A DNA stretch of 64,000 nt, taken from Acanthococcus lagerstroemiae. Taxonomy: Eukaryota > Arthropoda > Insecta > Hemiptera > Eriococcidae. The stretch spans positions 27,053,312-27,117,311 of the forward strand of contig CM063113.1 in NCBI GenBank assembly GCA_031841125.1. The letters run 5' to 3'. Each line of letters begins with the position of its first letter. Position 1 is the stretch's first letter. Below are positions 25,801 to 37,800 of the stretch, piece after piece. Made by a program: the position numbers and the translations under genes. The notes beneath the pieces are model-generated. The model did no database searches, had not been told where the DNA came from, and saw only the letters and a list, made by a program, of their open reading frames with translations.

Positions 25801-28800
25801 TGTTGAAAAGAACCGAGGTCAAAAAATGTCAATTTCTCTGGAAATAGGAAAAGGTCTTTTTTTTTCATTTGGACGTGGGTCTGACTAATTTTTCCATAAA
25901 ATTTTCCGTTCCCCGATTTTTATTTTGTTTTCAACTTAGTAGCGCCAGCTAAATTTATAATTATGGCGAGCATTTTTAAACTGCTACCAAAGCTCTAGGT
26001 AACGACTTATACCAATGCTTATTATATCTATTTATAAATAAAGCTCTAGAGTTTTTATCGAGCCCTAAAGTTCCATCCACCTTTCTTGAATTCGGATTAC
26101 CCCCTCAAGAGTTAAACAACGGCAGCTGTACTTCTACACTACAAGATGGGCGCCTGAGTTTCAACTCACTAAACCAGTCGATGAAGAACGGATTTAAAAT
26201 CGACTTCAAGGGAAAACGGATTTTTGCTTATCGGTGGACTTGAAACTTTTTCAACGGTAAGCTCTAAAATATTGACAGCAGTTCGATCTAGGTGTTTTGA
26301 TGAAAAAAATACGTCATTATTTCCTTTTTGCCAAGCTTTCAACTATCCTATTTGTGGTAATTAGAATCACGCATGACTGGGCAGGAGATACATGCTACTC
26401 AACTTTTGTTTAGCTATTAGCGCCGTTTCTGAAAAATAGTTTCCATTTTCGGCTACGGACTGCTTCCGGAATTTTATACAGCCTTCAGCTACAGCTTTTT
26501 AGCATTCGTTTGCGGCTGTAGTAAATTAGGCTTCGCTGCTAACCCCCTTACCGACATTCAGTTCGTTTGTGTCAGTCCTCATTGATTTGCTTTCAGTTTT
26601 TCTGTACTCGATTTTGGGATTATCAATGGGGAAAAACAGAGGGTTTTGGATACAACCAGTCTACTACAACCCAAAAGGAAGAAATAAGTGAAAGGCCAAA
26701 GCGGAAATAAACCAGCCACAGAATGCTTCTCCCTGCCTAAAAAATGGCTTCCACAAATCTTTCCAGGTGGCTCGCTTTCGACTAGTCTGGCCGGCTTCAG
26801 AGCCCTGAGGCGATTTGCCGGTCGGAAGGCCGTCAGACGTTGAAAATATTGATAGAAACAGATAAAAAAATGTGAAGAAAAAAAGCAGGGTTTCATTTTT
26901 CAAAATTTGCCGCCCAACAAATGAATGAACAATAAATACGAGTTGAAAAGCACGAGCGAAAAAATGTCGGGTCTTCTTCCGAAGAAAAAGAAAAAGAAAA
27001 AAAGAGGCTCCCATTAGAATTTGTCGCCCAAGACTAAAGCTCCCAGCTACGTGGAAAATAAGTTCCTATATGCCAGAATATCATATTTTAGTTTTGAATT
27101 CCCTGGAGCTGATGGTCAGTCGGGTCGTCAAACTTGGCAACCTCGCTGTCTCGTGAAATAATTATACCTGCCGGTCTGTTCTGGCTGGTTCACTAGCAGT
27201 CTCTCAGTCAGGCTGAATCATCTATCTGTCAAGGTATCTGTTTCTCAGGAACTTGCAGGTTCATTAGCTGTTACGCGCTCAAACTGTATTTCGAGATACG
27301 AATAATAGTCGTCCTTACACTTTCTGGATCGGAAGCAGGCAATCTGCTTCACGTTATTTACCCGATGGGAGGGAACAGAGGCAGGTTTCTTGTATGCAAG
27401 GAGAAGAAAATGTTCATCTTGAACAGCACACAGACAGAAACCCAGTTCAAATTCAAAGAATACGAGCAGACATGCAGGTAGATGAGACTAAAGCATCCTA
27501 CACGTTCTCTAATACCGATACGTCGAAGCACCTTATATATGTCAACGTCAAACTGTAAATTGAAATTGAACGTCAGACGAGCGTCAAATGGGGATGAAAG
27601 CGGGCAACGCCGATCATTATTTCGTTAATATCCCATAAAATGACGCTACACCACGCTCCCTATCCTACGTTACCTCGACGAGGCTGTCGAACGTAACAAT
27701 ATACAGAAGTTGAACTACACCTTACGGAGGATAGACACCTCGTAATAGACTTACTATAACCGCAGAAATGATTTACCTGGATCGCTTTATTCCTAGCGTT
27801 CACTTCGGGTTTCTGTTCGATGCTATCGTTAATACGTGACTGCAGAACAGACATGACGGCTTCTTGAAAAATGGTCAGATATGTATCGTGTTCGGCGCAG
27901 GCGGGATTTATGCCGTTGGTTCGCCATCGAACACTAGAAACAACCACATATAGTCACACAGATCAGCTAGTCACGGTGCGGTCCACTAAAGTGTAGAATG
28001 CCAATCGAAACGTCGAGTCCGACTTACCATAAATGTATGAGACTATCGGATGGTATCTTAGACTTGAGGTAATTCTTGAAGGACAGGAATCGTTTTTCGG
28101 TGAACGGTGTTTTGTCCGGGTCTTCAGTAAATTCTCTCATCACTGCTATTACGTGTTCCGGATCGAGATCTGTAAAAACGTGGAATAGTTGGATTAATAC
28201 AATCTAAGTAGGCATTGTTACCGGATAACCATCTGTAAAATAGCGTCATCAGGTTGGTGTTAAAGGTGAACTGTCAGTCTGGGAACTACCAGGACGAAGT
28301 GTCTACCTCGTAAATTTATAGCTACACATAAAACCAGTTACAACTATAACTGTATTCACGTTGTTCACAAGACTTCATTAATCATATTCAGCACCACATA
28401 ATATGGGAACGTTGCAGGTTCACACCTGAATGCACGAAGACAGTAATTATAAGAGATTGAATTCGATATATGAACAACTGATTTGATTTTAACAGCTAAC
28501 AATCACCATTTTATCCAACTAGTCCTGCATTAAGCAATTCAGCGATGACTAATCATTCGAGTACAAACTTGCTATCAACTACCGTGTATTCCGAAATATC
28601 CATGAAAATGTGCTTAAAGCTCACACAATTTCGGTCTCACTGTCCGAATCATGGTCATTCCCCAATGTCCACTCAACACACTTCCCAATGATATTGTTGA
28701 AGCTGTAAAACCTCACACTTTCTACTCCCAACTTCACGCTTAACAAAAAAAAACGTGAATGTTACCAAAATATTATCTAATTCCATTAAAAAAGTTCTAT

Positions 28801-31800
28801 ATAATATAATAACAATAAATACTTAAAGATCTACAGAACCCTACACCGTTCTCAACTCTTGTTCACACTTCTGCTTTTGTTCTGCTTCAGCCTCACGGAT
28901 CTCTCCTTCAGATTTTTCGAACGCCCTTGCAATGAATTCATCTCGCGTTTCAGCATAATCAGTCGATGTTGGTACATTTTCACGACCGCTTGAATTTCGT
29001 TCAGCTCGCGCAAAAACGTTTTGTCGTAAAGTTTCCCATTTTCTTCGGCGATCTCAGCTATCACCGGCTCCTGCTTCTTGGTTAGCTCGTCGATCTGCTT
29101 CTTGGTGGCGATGAGCTTCTGACAGTACGTGTTCACAAACTGCGTCGAAAACGCGTTCATGCACTCAGCACTTGCACTTGCAGTTGCAGTCGTATCGGCC
29201 ATTCTCGTAAGAGTCACACGGACGTCAGGACTTCGAGTTGCTTCTGAGCGTCGTTCAATCTAGCTAGAAGTTTGTCGCGCTTTCGACGGGTCCACTGGAT
29301 GCGATATTCCTTGGCTTTATAACCGACTAGAACGCCGAGAGCGAACGACACGAGCAACGGCACACAAAACTTAACGCCAAAGGGCATCACAAATACCAAC
29401 GTTGGCTACCTGTACCAGTTATTTAGCATAATTTACGACGTTTTTATCGAAAGTTCGAATTAGTCTGACGGAATACAGAATTTCCCTTGGTTTTGGGATA
29501 GTTGGTAAGTCGACATCACTGATAAGAGTATAGCTCAGATAAGAGCATCTATAGTATAGACAACATATTATTTGTTTGGATGGAGCGCTGGTAGGAGCGT
29601 ATGAGGTATTCGCATATACAAATTCCACTAGGAGCGCTAATGTCGAAGACGAAACATGATTATTATGTCTATAAAGTCTGGTCTTCTGGTCAGGGTTGGA
29701 AAAAGAACAAAACAAACAGTTTTTTTGTTTAAAACTTTTTTTTGTTTTAAAACAAAACAGAATGTTTGCAAATACCAATGTTTTAAACGCGTTTAAAACC
29801 AAAAAAAAAAACATGTTTAAAACTATTAAAACAACAATTTCATGAATTTTCAATTTTTTAAATTCAGAATTTCAACATTATTGATTATTATGGGTTACAG
29901 ACTTACAGTTACATAGGTATGGTCAGTGGCATATTTAAGGGGGATCCAGTGGGTCTGAACCCCCCTGGCAACTCCAATTTTTTATAATCTACTTGCGCCC
30001 CTTTCACCCGTCTACCACTCTGCCCTATCGCACATATTAATTTTTTCATTTTGGGCCCCTCCCCTTCCTCAATTTCATCCTGGATACGCCACTGGATACG
30101 GTTATTCAGATAACAGACGTCAACACTGTGTCTGAATATTAGCTTCAAAGCTTGAACATTTCAGATTTGGTTTTGTTTTATCAATACAAGTGCAGGAAGT
30201 TAGCGATGAAGCTAGCGAAAAGCTCATTTTATTGACTTAAACTTATCAGCTAGTCAATGAACGCAGTAGGTAAAATTTCCATAGAAGCAGACAACAACAT
30301 AGAACATAGCAAAAACCCTCTTACTACCTCGCTATCTGCGAGACTGCGAGGTCGCTTGTTTTTTGTGTTTTTTTTTTTTGGTCATCTCAGCTCAGTGTCT
30401 ACTGTCTAGTTTGTCCACTGTCCACCTAACTTTTATTATGTGAATCAAATCAAACATTTTGAAGATATGTTTGCGAAACATGAAATTCTAAGTGAAATGA
30501 GCCCTATATTTGAGATTCCATATTTTTGCACATTTCGATATAATTGCATATTTGGTACAAATATTTTAGAAGCACATTTTATCACATTTTCTGAATTTTT
30601 GCATTTTTGGATATATATTTTTGTACATTTACTACACTTCGACGCTGTTAAGCGTAAGGGAACCCACCAACATTTGTGAACGAAATGAGTTATTAATATC
30701 GTTGGAAAGAGCGTAAAAAGTAGAATTTTTCAAAATTGGGTCCCTTATCCAAATATGTCTACTCATGTTGAAAAAAGCTTATCAGTAAACGCTATGTCAT
30801 ATAGTTTCTACATGGCTCTTGAACTTTGTATTACGTGTTCTCAAAAACCAGATTTTGCTGCTTAGTTCCTTACGCGTAACAGCGTCCAACTAGTCTCTAA
30901 TTTCTCAGTCCAAGAGCTAAAGTCTGGTCCAGTTAAGAAACATAACTGGCTACCCGCAATACACATCGATATAATATATGGGTATTTTGAAGTTGGAGGG
31001 GAAAGACGAGTTCGAAAACACATTATCAGCGCCGTGAAAAAATTATGTTTCCTAACTGGACCAGACTTTAGCTGCTTGTTTCCTATTAATTATCTTTTTA
31101 AATGTTCAAAATGTAGCTTCGAAGTAATAAAATTTCTTGTAAAAAACTTGTTTTTTTTTTGTTTAAATTTAACAATAAAAAAACATATTTAAAACGCTTA
31201 AAAAACATTTAAAACGTTTTCTTTGTTTAAAATATGTTTTGGTTTTTTTCGTTGTTTTAAAACAACGCGTCGTTTTAAACATCGCAACCCTGCTTCTGGT
31301 CCCTTCTTTGGTCCAGTTAAGAAACATAACTGGCTACCCGCAATACACATTGATAATGGTATGGGTATTTTGACGAGTTCAAGAACACGTTATCAGCCCC
31401 GTGAAAAAATTATGTTTCATAACTGGATCAGACTTACATAGTTACATACAGGGTTGGGCTGGACTCGAGTCCTTATTTGGGACTTGTAACTCGGACTCCA
31501 AATCTTATGAATTTTGAGACCAAACTCAGTATTCTTATTGTAGCACTGTAAATTTGCTAATTTTTTTCTTCATAATATTAGGTTCGTATATTTTACTGAA
31601 AAAATGTACGGTAAAATCGAAAAAAAATGTGACGATAAAGACTCGATTTCAACTTTTTCGAATTCGAGAACTAGTATTTTCCTAAGGAGGGAGGGGAAGG
31701 GGGGGGGGCAAAGTAAGATTTTCAAGGGAGAAAAAGTCGAAAATTGAGGTACTTTTTAAAAATTGCCGATATTTGAGGACTATTTTATAAAAATGAAGAA

Positions 31801-34800
31801 AAATTACTGCTCGGGCGAAATTTTTTCGAAAAAAGTATTTTAAAGGCGAAAATTGCTTCAGCCTCCTCTTTGCTCAAAAGCGTACTCGTACACCATCAGC
31901 ACTTCTCTATCGTCAAGAAAAACGAAGTTATACGTGACGAGGAATCCAGTCCCTACTAATATGTTTTTGAGCGATACGGCGTCATTACCCACACGGCGTT
32001 CATAGCCCGCAGGCACTCGAAGTGACACCCTAGAAATTTAATGAAGGGAAGGCCTTCGGAGACTTTAGTTCCGTACTATGGCGAGGCGATGAAGCAACCG
32101 TTGATTCTAAAGGAGGCTGAGCTCCCCCTGGTCTCCCCAAAACTACGGCCCTTGCCCATTCATTAAACTGATTCTGTTTTCCACGAGTTCGCAAAATGTT
32201 CCCGAGGCAAAATTTCTGATGAGCGACGAGAATGGATGTGCTTAGTAAATTTCCTAGATCCAAACTCGCAACTGGATATGCTGGGTATCAAATTTTCACG
32301 CCCGTCAATATTGTTATCAAAAAACCTCAAGACTCACCTAACGCGTGCTGAATTTGATGCTCCACAGCCGAATGCAGTAACTGAGAATCAACCTGAATTC
32401 CTCTGTCAGACAGGACTGAAGCTGCTTCTCTGATTACCTTCGTTGTTTTCTCGATTACGTCCGCTTCAATGGTGCTGCGTGCATGAAAACAGAAAGAGAA
32501 AAAAAAGTCGTACATTTACATGCCCGTGTTCGGCTACATTTTTCCAAGAAAATTGCTGCTATACATATGTGTGTGCGTGTGTATCTGTATACTTATAATG
32601 CACGGCTTGTTTATGTTCTCTCTCGCATCAGGGTAACGTGAGATGTTTACGTTGTCAGGCCAACGAGAGGGATTGTATTTCTAAAATCGCTATTTCTTGC
32701 AACAGCTTTACCCTTAACGCGAATACGAGCGTTATTATTTGAAGAGGCATAACGGTGAGTGAAAACGTGCGAATGCCAGACGGGAAATTGTTCTGGCTGG
32801 AAAATTGGATTCGTTTGTGGAGTAGTTGATATAGCGCGAATGGTGACTGTATAGTGTTCTGCTAACAGAGGTTTGCTTTTCGAGTATCTTCTCTATCTAT
32901 CTGTACCGAATTCGTGAATCAACAATGTATTGACACTGAATACCAGCAGGAGGACGATGTGTAGGTATATCGCGAGCGGATCGGTCTTCGCCTCTTCACA
33001 GAAGTCTGAGAAAACGTCCCTTTTCTCGTATTTTACTATCATGTAAGTATATACACACAACAACAAATACAATAGACTAAAGAAGTGCCACTCCAATATA
33101 GGATGAGTTTCTTACATAGTCACCTTGTTTTTTTTTTGTTTTTTTCCCCTAAGGGTACGCAAATATTATATAATATTCGTATGTTGCAGCCACTGAACAA
33201 TTCTGTTGCTACTTCTATAATTTCGTCTCTAGTTGATGCACGTGCACCATTATCATTTTTGATTCTGGTGAACATACAAGCTGACGAAGAGGCTAAAGCC
33301 CGCTAAATTCACTACGGGTACACTTACGCTTTTATCAGAAATCTTTTTGAGTAGCATGTAGTAAAGTGTTTGCCCAACACACGGCGCACTTTTCAAGCCG
33401 TGATACCGACTACAACCGGAGTTATAACGCTTCAAAAACTAAGTGCGCACACTTACCTACAAGGCAGTACTCTAAATTATGCGTATATCGAGGATGCTGG
33501 ATCGTTTAAACCGGGGGGGGGGGTCTGTTAATACTAAATGGAAAGGGCTTTGCTTGAATTTTGATCGATTACAGAACACGCTAACTTGATGAAATTAAAA
33601 GTTGAGGAACCTTAATTCTATTTAAGGAAGTTACAACATGCCAAAGGCTCGTAATCTAAATTAGAATTCATGCGGGTTCTCCACATTTTGATTCGAACCT
33701 AACCACAAAAAAAATCAAACATTGGTCGTCAGTCTAGAACTTCCTCTTGGGCGATACCCAATTCAGTTGGTCGGGTGTTTGTTTAGGTTCTAACTGTCAC
33801 TGACAAGTGAGTGAGTGACACGTAGGAAAAGTCATGGGCGTCACTGGGGGAGGGGGGAGGAATAATCAAAATTCTCCCCCCGATAAATCCGAAGGCCAAT
33901 ATAATTATAATTTATACTTGGTAGTTATAAAAAATTTGTAAACGAATTAGTGCCATGTGATACCGCAATTAGTAGTACCGTACCACACACTTAACTCGCA
34001 ATACACATACACAGCGTGTCTAACAAAATCGAAATTTGAAAATAAATGACCCCCCCCCCATTTGCTATGAATGCGCTAAAATAATAAACTAAAGCTAAAT
34101 ATACTTGTTCGTCTATAATACTACATTTTTAGGGGGAAAACCCTAATGTTATTGCATAAGGTAGATGAGCCGGATCCCCAATATAAGGCCCAATGTACCG
34201 ATCTGGACACTTAGACTGCATTAAAATGTACAGCAAAGTTGTTCCTTCATGATATGGCAACACTGTCTAATTGTCTTTATCAAGATATTAGTCCACTGGT
34301 GTGAGATATGCCGGTTGATAATTTTCCAATAACGTAAAAAGTGCTCCGATATGTTATTTGTGTAACTTGGAGGATTTACGAGTATTATGTTAGTCAAATG
34401 GAATTTATCGAGAAATCAAACATTGGATAGTTGTTGCAGTGGTAGTTGGTTAACGATCGACGCCAGAAAAGTGAAATTTGAGCAACTTGGAACCGAGATA
34501 TGCGATACTCACGAGAAATAGTGTTATGTAGCCTAATTAGACCCAACCTGGTAAGATCAATTGATTATTATTTCAGTTATAATTTACTCATAAATTTCTA
34601 TTTGAACCATGCTTAACTTTTTATTTACCGAATTTCAGGTCAGGCTGATTAGGTATTAGGTTGGGTCTTATTAGGTTACAGGCCCAGCCTTCTTTGGTGC
34701 ACTGGCCTTATCAAGTTTTGAAAAAGGGGTATTTTTTATTAGAAGATCTGAGGAACGTGGAGCAATATACGTAGAAAAATTTCAAGTTAGCCAATTTTTA

Positions 34801-37800
34801 ACTATTTCAGTCGACGACTATAACATAAAGAGGGAAAAGCATGAAATCACTTACATTAAAGTCTGGAGAGCCAAGACCCCTTAAATTAGGGCCTTATTGA
34901 GCTCACCTACCTTAATACGCGCATGGTGATCACGTCTCACACGACTCCCATGAGCATGTCATACATACGAAGACTCTTGGAAGCTGATATTTCGATTTAT
35001 CGTCATTATCAGAGCTGCAATTTTTACAGGGTGTGTCCATTCTTGTTCGGAAATTATTTTCCCTGACTTTTCCAGGTTTTCCAGACCAATTTTCCAGTTT
35101 TCCAGACCCTTCAGATACAAATTACACATGCAAGGGGTGGGGGGGTTGTCAAATTTTTTCGAACATCGTGAGCGGCGAATATCATCAATCACTCCACAAA
35201 CTTTTTTTTTTACTATCGTGTGCATATGAAGCTGTGGCAGAGGGGGTGTAACAGTTTAATGATGGAAATGAAAACGCGCTCTATGGGGTGCAGCGTGGTG
35301 CGATGTCAATTAAAGACTTCATAGATTTTTTCTTTCGTGTGACTTAATGCCAACCGTGAAGGGGGAGGGGGCGAAAGAATAAACTTCGAAAATTGGTTTA
35401 TAGGTTTTCGAGGTCGCTGTATATTCGATTTTACGGGTAATTTTTGGATCCTGTCCCTACTGGTGCGACTAATGAGGTAGCAAGAGCGTAACCCAGTGTG
35501 CAAAATCTCTGTGTGTGACGCTCAAAAAGCGTCATAAAGTCGTCTCAAGCGCCATTTCATAGCGAAAAAGTGTAGTTCAGTTGTCCTCCATCAGCAAGAA
35601 ATAGAGTGCGTCTCAGTCGACCGACACAGGGACAAGGAGCCACGCATGTGTCACAATGTGTCGCCAGTTAAATGGCCATTATGTGTAGGCTTTTATAATA
35701 TTTCGTCAGATTATGACTGCGTTATGCGCCATAATGTGTCCACACATGTGTCACCAGTTAAATGGCCATTATGTGTAGATTTTTCACTGCATATCGTCAG
35801 ATTGTGATTATGTTATGCGTTCTATGTTAGCGCAATCTATACGGGTAATTTCTTTGTACTCATTGTCACCGCGAGTAAAGCCAGTTTGAATTTCGAGTTC
35901 GTTATTTGTAGTTGCGTGTTTTCAAGTTAACTGTTTTAATTTTACCGGCAAAGAATGTCTGGAGTTTTGGACGTTGCGGCCTCTGAAGAAAACGGGATCA
36001 CAATAAAATACTTTGTACGAGGTAAGTTCTCTATTTCTCTATACTTACCTAACTTATTGTAAAAGATTAGTGTTTTCGAATTTTATTCAGTGTTTTTTGG
36101 GTACAGCTGTGTATTTACTCGCCGGCGGAATCCACTCGCCTGGTAATTGGTTAACAAAAAAAGTCGCAGGTCAGATACGAAATCGCCTTGTATCATATCC
36201 TTGTACTGGGTACTGGAAACATGATGTAAACAATGGTCATGGAATTCGACAGGGTGAAACCGTTTTACAATAACAACAAAAAAAAAAAAAAAAAAAAACG
36301 CCGCGTTAGCTAAAGGCGAAGGGAAAGGTGAAAGCGGTCGAGATCCTTCTAGATGATGCGAGGATATGTGTTGTATTGGTTGCGTCGATTTGAGAATCTG
36401 TCGAGTTTCACCGAGTATATCTTGTCCTTAGGATACCTTAGGTTACGTACTTATATAGTTATGTGCATGTACTTAGGGGTAAGAAGCAGCCTGACGCGAA
36501 AGAGGAGCGAACAAAGTAGACAGAGCGAGTCGGATGCGATGTTTGCTTCATAGGGTTTCTCCTCAGTATGGCTGTAGTAGTCTGCATTGTCAGATAGAGA
36601 GTACTACAGGGGAGGTGTCTCGGACTTCAGCTCAAGCACCCACTGCAGTCCTGTAGCCAACGGAAGATGGGGCGAACGGTTGTCAAGTGGAGGTTGAAGG
36701 TGAACACTAGTGGGGGATAGTCCTGCGGGATGTCCATTGTACTCCCATAATTGGCTTCATGTGCTGGTTAGTGCATCACGATCGGAGTCAGGATAAATCA
36801 GACGGACTTGATTCACTTGTCCAGGGACACCGTGGGGGAGGGTCGCGCCTTCCAGAACCTGTGACTAGTGTAGTAGCACTGGGGGCTGTAGCCTTGTCAG
36901 GGAGCATTGTGTCACGGAGGTGGGGAGCATCCGGTTCACGACTTGAGTTAGCTGCTGGCCTCCATTCCATTGCACGTCACAGGCAGCTTTAATGTGTCAA
37001 AATTGGGGATGGTGTACTGTCATGCATTCATGGCGCTAAGGGTAGGTGGTCTCTAGGACAACCTGGGTACGCTCTTGGGCGGAACTGGAGGGGGTACCCT
37101 CGGTGCTAGGATTGGAATCTGTGTGGCTTCATCTCACCAAGTCAACCAGAGGAGGTGAGTGACACTTCCAGTTGGATGGGCTGGGGTATGGAGCAGGGAA
37201 AATTTGAATAGGAGTTCAGGGGCATCGCACTCGTTCAGCCAGGATTGGTACTAGTATCGTAGAATTTATGTTCACCTCTTGCTTATTCCTCTAGTTGAGT
37301 TATTATGCGTCACACTCCACGAGCTACCCGTCGAGAGCCTCAATCAAGTGCTACTGAGCCAGCACTTGAGCGCCGTGCAGTGGCACCTCGTCGTGCCCTG
37401 GAACCTTCTTCTGCTGTTGACCTTGTGGTAGCAAGTGGAGGGGAGGTGGAGTGGGTGAATACAGAACATAATTTCAGGGAGGGAGGAGGAGTCGGATCAA
37501 AAATGTCATAGAATCCTACAACTTTTGAATTTTACAACCACTATTCACTACTAACATCAGGTGTACAACAGAAAAGCATTTTCTCATAGTCGTACGACTG
37601 TACTAATACACTGATAAAAATGAGCTGTAGTCTTCTAACAGTTATCGTTTTATGGTTTGCAGGCAAAAATCCTGCACAAGTTCTACGTACAGAAAAAAGC
37701 TCAAAATCTCATCATTAGAACATCTATTATAACTTTGTAAAATATTATACTGTATAATTTTTCGAGTTGTATTACTGCAGGTCACGGTATTGGTTCGAAT

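Larger units (their letters stand above)
29691..31292. mobile_element. Non-autonomous hAT element (1.6 kb) with 8-bp target duplication
   Basis: The ends CAGGGTTG and CAACCCTG are flanked by exact copies of CTTCTGGT (29683-29690 and 31293-31300). Subterminal DNA on both sides is crowded with GTTTTAAA/TTTAAAAC words, plausible transposase-binding sites. No transposase. It contains three smaller elements. Confidence 0.8.
29674..31435. mobile_element. Mariner-like MITE copy B, split by a hAT element
   Basis: AAGTCTGGTC at 29674, preceded by TA, continues after the hAT insert as the same MITE found intact at 30920-31068 (GGTCCAGTTAAGAAACATAA ... CAGACTT). Removing 29691-31292 and one copy of its 8-bp duplication restores a MITE of about 150 bp with matching ends. 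Confidence 0.65.

Noticed and set aside
26579..27014. Minus-strand ORFs rich in F, L and S in the exon 5-4 intron
   Set aside because: Low-complexity translation of T-rich DNA without domain features or splice support.
31870..32030. GC-rich minus-strand open frame of about 60 codons ending in TGA
   Set aside because: Exon-like composition, but NWD exons 2 and 3 join in phase without it and I recognise no family. Kept only as a note in the intron entry.
32907..33421. Two minus-strand stretches with splice-like borders (about 32907-33023 and 33328-33421)
   Set aside because: They would lie between NWD exons 1 and 2, but those exons already join in phase (TT + C) and the stretches are not phase-neutral; their translations do not resemble the family convincingly.
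36759..36992. ORF of 77 codons in the G-rich part of the TIR element
   Set aside because: Composition-driven, present with an overlapping antisense ORF; no motif or splice signal supports it.
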